Shown here in pieces: positions 54,677 through 62,239 of a DNA stretch of 64,000 nt. Both the position numbers and the translations under genes were made by a program. This DNA is from Shinella lacus. Its GTDB lineage: Bacteria > Pseudomonadota > Alphaproteobacteria > Rhizobiales > Rhizobiaceae. The notes beneath the pieces were generated by a model. It made no database searches, was not told the origin of the DNA, and worked only from the letters and a program-made list of their open reading frames with translations. The number at the start of each line of letters is the position of its first letter. Position 1 is the first letter of the stretch. The stretch is from contig NZ_WHSB02000001.1 of NCBI RefSeq assembly GCF_010994755.1, positions 310,001-374,000 of the forward strand. The letters are read 5' to 3'.

Positions 54677-54840
54677 CGATTTCCTCTGTTACATCTATCC
54701 CGGCAAGGCACGACGCCTTGGTTTCAGCAACGGCATAGCATGCGCGGGGCGTGGCATTCCACGCGGGGAGCGTCGTGCTGCCTTGGGTATCCGGCGCCGG
54801 ACTTTTTCCTTCCGGTGCTCCGTGATTTTGGGAGAAGAAA

Positions 54841-56193
54841 ATGCTCAGCAAGGAACAGAACGATCGCCTGACACAGGTGGGACCGGGTACGCCCTGCGGC
54901 GAACTCATGCGCCGCTACTGGATACCGATTGCGCCCTCAGCGCAGCTTCTGGAAAATCCCGTGCGCAAGGTGCGCATCCTCGGCGAGGACCTCGTCCTCT
55001 ACAAGGATACCAGCGGCGGCCTCGGCCTCATCGGCGACCGCTGCCTGCACCGCAACGTCGACCTGCAATTCGGCATCCCGGACAAATGCGGCCTGCGCTG
55101 TCCCTATCACGGCTGGCTGTTCGACGAGACCGGCAAATGCGTCGAGCGCCCGATGGAAGGTGCCCCGCAGGCCGAGATCAAGCAGAAGCTGAAGGGCTAT
55201 CCGGTGCAGGAAATGGGCGGCCTGGTGTTCGCCTATATGGGACCGCTGCCGGCACCCGACCTGCCGCGCTGGGACCTTTTCGTCTGGCCGAACTCGATCC
55301 GCCAGATCGGCCTCACCGTCATCGATTGCAACTGGCTGCAATGCCAGGAAAACACCGGCGACCCGACCCATAGCGCCTGGGCGCACGGCCACCTGTTCGA
55401 ATATGAGCTGAGCCGCAACGGCAAGCTCGACGAGCGCAGTTCCGACAACCTGCACACGCTGCACCAGCGCAAGCGCGTCGGCGTCGGCATCAAGGAAATC
55501 TACGCCAGCCAGACCGAGCACGGCTTCCGCAAGGGCATCCGCTACTCCAAGGATCTCGGCGCCGATGCCGACAAGGACGTCGAGCACTCGACCGTCATCT
55601 TCCCGTTCTACACCCAGACCGGCAAGACGGGCGCGCCGCGCAGCGAATACCAGATCCGCGTGCCGATCGACGACACGCACACCTACCACATCTGCTACCA
55701 GTGTTACGCCGCCCCTCCCGGCGTCGAAGCACCCGAGCAGGACGTGGTGCCCTACTACATTCCGCCGACGCATGACGACACCGGCCGGCCGATCCTCGAC
55801 TACGTGCTGGCACAGGACGCCATCGTCTGGGTTGCCCAGGGGCCGATCGCCGACCGCACGACGGAACTGCTCGGTCGCACCGACATTCCGATCGTCGTGC
55901 TGCGCCGGCAGCTCGACGAGCAGATCAAGCGTGTCGAGCAGGGCCTGGAGCCGATGAACTACTTCCAGAAGAGCCCGGACATCATTCACCCGCTCGGTTC
56001 GGCGCCCGACTACGACAAGCCGGAATCGCTCAACAAACATGGCTTCCGCAAATACTACCACAAGGGTTTCGCGAACGACGACGCGGACCGCTACGGCCCG
56101 CTGATCGAAACGGTCAAGGACCTGCACCGGGCCATCGAGGATTTCGAGATCAGGCGCGCCGCCGGGCAGCAGCGCGATCCCGCGCACGCCTGA
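54841..56193 (+). CDS. Rieske non-haem iron oxygenase, phthalate 4,5-dioxygenase-like alpha subunit
   Basis: 450 aa. Rieske cluster ligands Cys68-x-His70 (DRCLHRNV) and Cys87-x2-His90 (RCPYHGW). The mononuclear iron site is ENTGDPTHSAWAHGH, giving Asp174-x2-His177-x4-His182. Length and layout match the phthalate dioxygenase oxygenase, which works as an alpha-only multimer with a PDR-type reductase, exactly the reductase type at 52.9 kb. No beta-subunit gene follows. It would hydroxylate an aromatic carboxylate; phthalate is the model, but other aromatics are possible. It leads a plus-strand operon of five genes to 58.7 kb. Confidence 0.92.
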   Translation: MLSKEQNDRLTQVGPGTPCGELMRRYWIPIAPSAQLLENPVRKVRILGEDLVLYKDTSGGLGLIGDRCLHRNVDLQFGIPDKCGLRCPYHGWLFDETGKCVERPMEGAPQAEIKQKLKGYPVQEMGGLVFAYMGPLPAPDLPRWDLFVWPNSIRQIGLTVIDCNWLQCQENTGDPTHSAWAHGHLFEYELSRNGKLDERSSDNLHTLHQRKRVGVGIKEIYASQTEHGFRKGIRYSKDLGADADKDVEHSTVIFPFYTQTGKTGAPRSEYQIRVPIDDTHTYHICYQCYAAPPGVEAPEQDVVPYYIPPTHDDTGRPILDYVLAQDAIVWVAQGPIADRTTELLGRTDIPIVVLRRQLDEQIKRVEQGLEPMNYFQKSPDIIHPLGSAPDYDKPESLNKHGFRKYYHKGFANDDADRYGPLIETVKDLHRAIEDFEIRRAAGQQRDPAHA

Positions 56194-56282
56194 CCCGAAA
56201 CCGTCGATCCATGCCGCGCCCCACGCGCGCGGCATGGACTTTCGACCCTCAATACCGGTCCCTCGGGCCGCGGAGCTTCACC

Positions 56283-56522
56283 ATGTCAAGCAACACACGC
56301 GAGATCATCGATGCCGTCCTGAAGGTCGTCATCGACCAGGTGCCGACCATGACTGTTCGGGAAATCACCACGATCCCCGAACATCCGAAGGACGGCGACG
56401 CCGTGATCGCCAGGATCGACGTCTCCAACAACCGGCTCGTCTATTGCGAGATCGACGGCAATGGCAGCCTCTCTTCGGCCAGCGTCATCGACCTCAACGA
56501 CCCGGACGAGGCACTGGACTGA
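56283..56522 (+). CDS. Small conserved-looking protein in the Rieske operon, unknown function
   Basis: 79 aa from ATG 56283. Acidic, soluble, no cysteines positioned for metal binding apart from one in RLVYCEIDGNGSL; a predicted helix (REIIDAVLKVVIDQVPTM) is followed by beta strands. It is 90 bp after the oxygenase and its stop is 2 bp before the aldo/keto reductase start, so it is clearly part of the operon. I do not recognise the family. A role as accessory or small binding subunit for the oxygenase or reductase is speculation. Confidence 0.72.
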   Translation: MSSNTREIIDAVLKVVIDQVPTMTVREITTIPEHPKDGDAVIARIDVSNNRLVYCEIDGNGSLSSASVIDLNDPDEALD

Positions 56523-56524
56523 CC

Positions 56525-57532
56525 ATGAAGATACGCCGTGTCGGTTCCACCGACCTCATGGTCTCCGAAGTCGGTTTCGGCTGCGGCGGCAATGCCGGAC
56601 TGATGATCAGGGGCGACGCCGCCGAACAGCGGCGCATCATTGCCCACGCGCTGGAAAGCGGCATCACCTATTTCGACAATGCGCCCGACTATGGCGACGG
56701 CCTGGCGGAGGTCAATCTCGGACGGGCGCTGAAGGAACTCGGGGCCTCGCCTGTCATCAACACCAAGGTGGAAATCCGCGCCGAAAACCTCGACGACATC
56801 GCCGATCATATCGTGCGCTCGGCGGAGGAGAGCCTTCGCCGCCTGCAGGTCGACAGCGTCGATATCGTGCAGATCCACAACGGCCCGGTGGCCGCACAGC
56901 CCCTATTGGAAGGCTCCTACTACGCCACACTCTGGCTTGAGGATTTCATACGGCCCGGCGGCGTGCTGGACGGCGTGCGCCGTCTTCTGGAAAGCGGAAA
57001 GGCGCGCCACTCCGGCTTCATCTGCCGCGGCAATGATGCCGCCCAAGTCGGCACGCTCCTCCAGACCGGCCTCTTCCATGTCGTGAACACGCCCTACACG
57101 CTGCTCAATCCGACAGCTGGCCGTTTCAAAGCAGCACGCACGACGGGCAACGACCACGGCAACGTGGTCGGCGCGGCCGCCGCTTCTGGCGCCGGCATCG
57201 CCGTCTTCAGCCCGCTTGCCGGCGGCCTGCTGACGGATACGCTGCTCTCCGGCCAGCAGACCCATCCGCTCGCCCGGCAGAAGGATCACGCCCAACTGGA
57301 GGCAAAGGGCGATCTCGCCCGCGCGCGCCGGTTCCAGGCAATCGCTCAAGAGAGCGACACCAGCCTCGCCGAACTCGCCTATCGCTTCATCCTGAGTGAC
57401 CCCGGCGTCAGCACGCTGATCGGCGGATTTTCCGATGCCGAACAGATCGATGCAGCCGTCGCCGCCGCATCGGCCGGACCACTCGATGTTGTCCAGTTCG
57501 AGTCCATTGAAAAAATCTGGTCGGCAGCCTAA
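56525..57532 (+). CDS. Aldo/keto reductase
   Basis: 335 aa TIM-barrel oxidoreductase. The catalytic tetrad is complete: Asp51 and Tyr56 in FDNAPDYGDG, Lys81 in INTKVEI, His118 in VQIHNGP. NADPH-dependent reduction of carbonyls is usual. In standard phthalate pathways a cis-dihydrodiol dehydrogenase of another family follows the oxygenase; none is seen here, so this enzyme may take that place or act on a side-chain aldehyde. Its stop overlaps the next start (TAATG). Confidence 0.9.
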   Translation: MKIRRVGSTDLMVSEVGFGCGGNAGLMIRGDAAEQRRIIAHALESGITYFDNAPDYGDGLAEVNLGRALKELGASPVINTKVEIRAENLDDIADHIVRSAEESLRRLQVDSVDIVQIHNGPVAAQPLLEGSYYATLWLEDFIRPGGVLDGVRRLLESGKARHSGFICRGNDAAQVGTLLQTGLFHVVNTPYTLLNPTAGRFKAARTTGNDHGNVVGAAAASGAGIAVFSPLAGGLLTDTLLSGQQTHPLARQKDHAQLEAKGDLARARRFQAIAQESDTSLAELAYRFILSDPGVSTLIGGFSDAEQIDAAVAAASAGPLDVVQFESIEKIWSAA

Positions 57533-58134
57533 TGGCTGAAGCCCTTCCTGCTCGCTCAAGTGATTCCGCCTCCGTGCGCACCGATGACAATCCCAGCGTC
57601 AGTCTGTCGACCCTCTTCCTGGCCTGCCTCAAGCTTGGCCTGCTGAGCTTCGGCGGCGGGCTTTCCGGCTGGGTCTACCAGGATTTCGTCGTGCGCCGCC
57701 GCTGGATCAGCGATGAGGATTTCGCCAGCAGTTTCGCCATGGGGCAGATGCTGCCGGGCGGCAATGTCGCCAACCTCGTCGTCTGCCTCGGCGAACAATT
57801 GCGCGGCCCGCTGGGCGCGGCGACGGCGGTTTTCGGCCTGCTGGTCGGCCCGTTCTTCGCGGTCATCGCCATGGCAACGCTGATCGGCAGCATTCCACAG
57901 ACGCAGTTGCTCGATATCGCGCTCGGCGGTGCTGCCGCGACCGCGATCGGATTCCTGATCAACCTGTGCTGGCGCGGCGTGCGACGGGAGAGCGGCAATC
58001 CTGCCATGCTCGGCATCATCGCGGCCGTCGTCATCGGCGTCGGCGTGCTCAAGCTTCACCTCCTGCTCGTCACGCTCTTCGTCGCGCCGATCAGCATCGC
58101 GATTGCTTGGCGGCGGGGAAACAAGGATGCGTGA
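57532..58134 (+). CDS. Chromate transporter family (CHR) protein, half-size, first of a pair
   Basis: 200 aa, a single CHR domain with about six helices. The conserved start of the domain is LKLGLLSFGGGLSGWVYQDF, then RRRWISDEDFASSFAMGQML and the P-G-G motif before NVANLV. Half-size ChrA proteins work as two different subunits. Its start overlaps the aldo/keto reductase stop by one base, and its end overlaps the second half by eight bases, so it is tied to the aromatic operon. Chromate export is the textbook role, but the linkage suggests another anion, perhaps a pathway substrate or product. Confidence 0.88.
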   Translation: MAEALPARSSDSASVRTDDNPSVSLSTLFLACLKLGLLSFGGGLSGWVYQDFVVRRRWISDEDFASSFAMGQMLPGGNVANLVVCLGEQLRGPLGAATAVFGLLVGPFFAVIAMATLIGSIPQTQLLDIALGGAAATAIGFLINLCWRGVRRESGNPAMLGIIAAVVIGVGVLKLHLLLVTLFVAPISIAIAWRRGNKDA

Positions 58135-58666
58135 CGATCACCTCGTCGGACTATTGGCCGTCTTCGTGCCCTTCTCGCTGATTTCCATCGGTGGCGGCAT
58201 CAGCGTACTGTCGGGCATCCAGCACGAGATCGTCGCGGTGCGCGGCTGGCTGACCGCGCAGGATTTCGTCCAGCTTTTCGCCATTTCCCGTGCCGCGCCC
58301 GGTCCCGGCACCATGATCGCGACTTTGATCGGCTGGCAGATATCCGGTTGGCTCGGCGCCGTGGTGGCGACGCTCGCCTTCTTCCTGCCCTCCTCGCTGC
58401 TCTGCTACGGCGTCTTCCGCCTGTCGAACGCCCACCGCGAAAAAGCCTGGCACCGCGCCGTCCGCCAGGGCCTCGCCCCCGTCGGCACCGGCCTCGTCAT
58501 CAGCTCCGTCATCGCCATCCTGCAACTCTCCGACGGCGGCCCCCTGACCCTCCTCCTCGCCGCCCTCTCCGCCATCGTCGTCGTCGTGGCCCCCCGCGTG
58601 CCGGTTCCGCTGTACCTGCTCTGCGGCGCAGGGCTCGCCGTGCTTTACCACACGGCGATGCCCTAG
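58127..58666 (+). CDS. Chromate transporter family (CHR) protein, half-size, second of a pair
   Basis: 179 aa, second CHR domain: FVPFSLISIGGGISVLSGIQ, RGWLTAQDFVQLFAISRAAP and the A-P-G-P motif in RAAPGPGTMIATLIGWQ. Start at ATG 58127, overlapping the partner gene; the upstream extension of the frame is a shadow. Together the two proteins make one antiparallel transporter. Confidence 0.88.
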   Translation: MRDDHLVGLLAVFVPFSLISIGGGISVLSGIQHEIVAVRGWLTAQDFVQLFAISRAAPGPGTMIATLIGWQISGWLGAVVATLAFFLPSSLLCYGVFRLSNAHREKAWHRAVRQGLAPVGTGLVISSVIAILQLSDGGPLTLLLAALSAIVVVVAPRVPVPLYLLCGAGLAVLYHTAMP

Positions 58667-58689
58667 AACGCTCCGTCGCGACCGCTCCC

Positions 58690-59382
58690 TCAATCACCGC
58701 CTCGGCGCCAATAGGGGACGCAGAGGGAGGGGATGCCTCGGAGCATTGGGCGGAAGGGCATGACGGCGGTGTGTTCTCCGGCGATCCAGATGAAACGGTC
58801 CGGCAAGGTCTTGAATACGGCGACTTCGGAGGAGAGCTTTTGCAGGAAGTCCGCGGCTTGTGGCGCTGCATGGCGGTAGAACCAATGCACTTCGACATCC
58901 TGTGGAGTATCGAGGGTGATCCTGTCCTCGGGGGTTTGGATTTCGAGGAGGATGCGGCCGCGGGCGTGCCTCGGCATGATTTCGGCAATGCGGGCGATGG
59001 CCGGCAGGGCGGTTTCGTCTCCAGCAAGCAAGTAGTGGCAAGCCGGCTTGATGCCCAGACCGCAGGGGCCGGAGACGCCGCAGGCCGTGCCTGGTGCTGC
59101 CCGCCGCGCGAAATTGGAACCGGGGCCGTCGTCGTGGAACACGAAATCGATGTCGAGCCAGCCGGCATCGGCGTCGATGCTGCGGATGGTGTAATAGCGC
59201 GTCTGGATTTCGGGATCAGGGTCCGTCGTGACCGGCAGGTGCAGGCGGACGTGCAGGTTTTCGTTCGTCGCAAAATGGTGCAGGTCGCGGCCGATGAAGC
59301 GAAGGCGCTGCATGGAAGGCGTCAGGCGTCGGGATGCCTGGACCGTGACGAGGCGGAACCCGCGCGGCTTTCGTTCCGTCAT
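58690..59382 (-). CDS. Siderophore-interacting protein (flavin ferric-siderophore reductase)
   Basis: 230 aa. N-terminal FAD-binding domain (MQRLRFIGRDLHHFA and TRYYTIRSIDADAGWLDIDF with the R-x-Y-T motif) and C-terminal SIP domain (LLAGDETALPAIARIAEIMP) ending in VPYWRRGG. These enzymes reduce ferric siderophores in the cytoplasm to release iron. Start ATG 59382 overlaps the FhuB-like stop (ATGA), so it is coupled to the uptake system. The C-terminus is slightly shorter than usual for the family but ends with the typical YWRRG. Confidence 0.9.
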   Translation of the reverse strand: MTERKPRGFRLVTVQASRRLTPSMQRLRFIGRDLHHFATNENLHVRLHLPVTTDPDPEIQTRYYTIRSIDADAGWLDIDFVFHDDGPGSNFARRAAPGTACGVSGPCGLGIKPACHYLLAGDETALPAIARIAEIMPRHARGRILLEIQTPEDRITLDTPQDVEVHWFYRHAAPQAADFLQKLSSEVAVFKTLPDRFIWIAGEHTAVMPFRPMLRGIPSLCVPYWRRGGD

Positions 59383-61352
59383 AGGCGTCTCCCAATCAGA
59401 AGCAACAGGAACGGTCCGCCGACCACGGTTGCCAGCAGGCCGGCCGGGATCTGGTAAGGGAAGATGATGTTGCGGCCGAGCCATTCGGCGCCAAGCAGGA
59501 TGGCGCCGCCGACCAGTGCCGAGGCAAACAGATGGGCAGCCGGCCGCTGGAATCCGGCGAGGCGCGCGAGATGCGGCCCCATCAGCCCAGCGAAGCTGAG
59601 TGGCCCGACCAGGATGGTCGCCGCGGCGGTCAGGACTGCCGAGAGGAGCAGAAGAATGGCGGTCGCGCTGCGAAACGACACGCCCTGGGAGAGTGCCACG
59701 GTTTCGCCGAGCGGCAGGATCTCCAGCCAGCGGCGCAGCAGCGCCCCGACGGCCAGTCCCGCGCCCAGAATAGCAACCGCGGCGATCGCTTCCTGCTTGC
59801 GCACCGCATAGGTCGAGCCCGACATCCAGGCGAGGAGCTGGTCGAGCCGCGGGTCCTGCGCCGCCATCAGGACGGCCATGACGAAGCCCGAAATCGAGCT
59901 CAGCGTCACGCCGATCAGCAGCAGGCGATCGCCCTGGAAGTCGCCCTTGCGGGCAAGCGCCATGATGAAGGCGAGCGTGATGCCGGCGCCGACGGCACCC
60001 GCCGAAATCTGCAAGCCGCGCGAGACGGCCGTTACCGACAGCGTCGCGGCGATGACGCCCAGCATGGCGCCGGAGGAGACGCCTAGCACTTCCGGCGAGC
60101 CGAGCGGGTTGCCGGTCATGCGTTGCAGGATCGCGCCGGCAAGGGCAAGCATGGCGCCGCCGGCAACGGCTGAGACGGAGCGGATCGTGCGCATCGAATA
60201 CACCCCCTCGGGCGCCGCCATGACATGCCAGCCGGAGGGGCCGCGGCCGGCAAATACGGAGAGGAGAAGGGCGATGCCGAGCGCGACGGCGGCCAACGCG
60301 ATGACGGTCCAGGGCCACCTCAGCCGCCGGGCTTCGGTCATCCCGGTCATCGCGGGCGGGGAGAGCGATTTCAGCCGGCGCACCAGCACGAGCAGCAGCG
60401 GCGCGCCCATCAGGGCGGTGACGGCGCCGGTGGGAAAGATGCGGTAGGTCACCGGCAGGGCCTGGACACATTGGTCGGTAGCGGTCAGCACAAGCGCGCC
60501 GAAGATGGCGGACCAGGCCATCTCGCGACCGGGGCTGCGGGCTCCGGTGGCACGCGCCAGCGCCGGCACGGCAAGGCCGATGAAGCTGATGACGCCGACG
60601 GCGGCCGTGACGACCGCGATGATCACCGCGGCGACTAGCAGCGAGAGTAGGCGGAAGGCCTCGATGTTCAGGCCGAGGCTTCTGGCATTGCTGTCGTCGA
60701 GCGAAAGCAGCGCGAGCGGCCGCTGGATCAGCGCGGCCACGGCGATCGCCACGAGAAGGCGGGGCGCGAGGAACAGGACGCCGGACCAATCCTGCTGGTC
60801 GAGATAACCGGCGCCCCAGAGATAGATGCCCGTCAGGAAATCGTGGTTGAACAGCATGAGCACGGCACTTGCGGCGCCGCAGTACAGGCTGACGATCATG
60901 CCCGAAAGCGTGACGGTTGCGGGCGACAGGCCCTTTCGCCAGGAAAGCCCCAGGATGGCCGCGAGCGCCAGTGCTGCACCGGCAAGCGCCACCCATTCCG
61001 CGGCGTTGCTGGCGGCGAGCGGGAACCACAGGGTTGCGATCGTCAGGGTGAGATAGGACCCCGCAGAGACGCCGAGCGTCGCGGGCTCGGCGAGCGGATT
61101 GCGCAGCACCCTTTGCAGGATCGAGCCGGCTACGCCGAGCGCAGCACCCGCCATCAGCGCCACCACGATGCGCGGCAGCAGCGTATAGTGCAGCAGGATT
61201 TCCTCGGTCGCGTCGGCCTGCGGCGACACCACCGCCCAGATCGACACGTTGCCGGGCAATACGGACAGGATATTGCCGCCGATCATGACGAGGCCGAACA
61301 GCGAAAGCCCGCACAGCATGACCGGGAGCATGGGATTTCGCGTCACGCCCAT
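59379..61352 (-). CDS. fhuB: Fused FecCD-type siderophore permease (FhuB-like)
   Basis: 657 aa with about twenty membrane helices in two tandem FecCD domains. First half: LLPRIVVALMAGAALGVAGS with the helix-cap region RNPLAEPATLGVSAGSYL. Second half: SVSAVAGGAMLALAGAILQR with GNPLGSPEVLGVSSGAMLG. Fusion of the two halves is the FhuB arrangement for hydroxamate siderophores, so the symbol is by architecture. It lies 3 bp after the binding-protein gene. No ATPase (FhuC) gene is found on this side of the operon. Confidence 0.92.
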   Translation of the reverse strand: MGVTRNPMLPVMLCGLSLFGLVMIGGNILSVLPGNVSIWAVVSPQADATEEILLHYTLLPRIVVALMAGAALGVAGSILQRVLRNPLAEPATLGVSAGSYLTLTIATLWFPLAASNAAEWVALAGAALALAAILGLSWRKGLSPATVTLSGMIVSLYCGAASAVLMLFNHDFLTGIYLWGAGYLDQQDWSGVLFLAPRLLVAIAVAALIQRPLALLSLDDSNARSLGLNIEAFRLLSLLVAAVIIAVVTAAVGVISFIGLAVPALARATGARSPGREMAWSAIFGALVLTATDQCVQALPVTYRIFPTGAVTALMGAPLLLVLVRRLKSLSPPAMTGMTEARRLRWPWTVIALAAVALGIALLLSVFAGRGPSGWHVMAAPEGVYSMRTIRSVSAVAGGAMLALAGAILQRMTGNPLGSPEVLGVSSGAMLGVIAATLSVTAVSRGLQISAGAVGAGITLAFIMALARKGDFQGDRLLLIGVTLSSISGFVMAVLMAAQDPRLDQLLAWMSGSTYAVRKQEAIAAVAILGAGLAVGALLRRWLEILPLGETVALSQGVSFRSATAILLLLSAVLTAAATILVGPLSFAGLMGPHLARLAGFQRPAAHLFASALVGGAILLGAEWLGRNIIFPYQIPAGLLATVVGGPFLLLLIGRRL

Positions 61353-61355
61353 GCG

Positions 61356-62237
61356 TCAGCCTTCCGCAGCGAGCGCCATGGAGGCGAGGCGTGCGAAACG
61401 GTTGGCGGAAGGCAGCCCGCCGTAGAAGAGCACATCGGGGATGCGCGCGACACGGCCGCTCCTAATGAAGGGCAGACTTGCGACGACCGGGGATGCCAGC
61501 AGTTTTTCCAAAGCGAGTGTGCTTGAATCGCCGACGCAAAGCAGGCGGGCATCCCTCTGCTGCGCCAGGCGGTCGGCCGTCACGGTCGTGTGCCCGTAGG
61601 CCGAGGTGAAACCCGTCCAGGCATTGACGATGCCGAACCGGTCGAGGACGCTCTGGAACAGGCTGTTTTTGCCGAAGAGCAGCAGCCGGCGGCCGTCGAT
61701 GACGGTGGCGATGAAGACGGGCCGGCGGTCATAATGGCGCAGGCGTTTTCGCGCCTCGTCCAGTTCCCGGTCGAAGCCCTGCCGAAACAGGCGGTACGCG
61801 TCAACGCGCCCGAGACGTTGCGCGAGGCCCTGCAAGGCGGCGTCGCCCTTCAGCACCGGATCGGTTCCGTCGAAACCATCGGCGGAAAACATAACGACGG
61901 GTGAGGCAGCCTCGATGCGCTCGCGCAGGCTCGTCAGGTCGTCGCCCATCAGCACGAGATCGGGGGCGAGTTGCAGCACGAGCTCCAGGTTCGGCTCGGA
62001 GCGCAGGCCGAGGTCGAGCGTTGCCGGCGACAGGGCCGGCTCGACGACGAGTTCGCCATAAAGCGCCCGTTCCGGCAGGGCCAGAGGGCTCACGCCGAGT
62101 GCCAGGAGGTTCTGCGCGCTCGGCCAGTCGAGCGCTACGATTCGCTCCGGCAAGGCCGCCCGCGCGCGCGCGCCGAGCCCGACGAAGGCAAGCGCGCCGA
62201 GCAGCGCCCGGCGCGACAACGCCGACCCCGGTGCCAC
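61356..62237 (-). CDS. fhuD: Iron-siderophore binding protein with Tat-type signal (FhuD-like)
   Basis: 293 aa with a GTG start two bases after the receptor stop, pointing to translational coupling. The N-terminus LSRRALLGALAFVGLGARAR is a twin-arginine signal, as seen in many FhuD-type proteins. The mature part begins LPERIVALDWPSAQNLLALG, the class III binding-protein (TroA-like) fold, with LELVLQLAPDLVLMGDD. It carries the ferric siderophore from receptor to permease. Confidence 0.9.
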   Translation of the reverse strand: MAPGSALSRRALLGALAFVGLGARARAALPERIVALDWPSAQNLLALGVSPLALPERALYGELVVEPALSPATLDLGLRSEPNLELVLQLAPDLVLMGDDLTSLRERIEAASPVVMFSADGFDGTDPVLKGDAALQGLAQRLGRVDAYRLFRQGFDRELDEARKRLRHYDRRPVFIATVIDGRRLLLFGKNSLFQSVLDRFGIVNAWTGFTSAYGHTTVTADRLAQQRDARLLCVGDSSTLALEKLLASPVVASLPFIRSGRVARIPDVLFYGGLPSANRFARLASMALAAEG

Positions 62238-62239
62238 GA

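Noticed and set aside
57532..58666. Frameshifted full-length ChrA gene
   Set aside because: The two halves have separate starts and a short overlap typical of translational coupling, and both carry complete CHR domains. Half-size two-subunit ChrA proteins are an established form.
58690..61314. A very long minus-strand frame joining the siderophore-interacting protein to upstream sequence
   Set aside because: Only the last 230 codons are the real reductase; the rest is an off-frame shadow of the FhuB-like permease, which has clear helices in its own frame.
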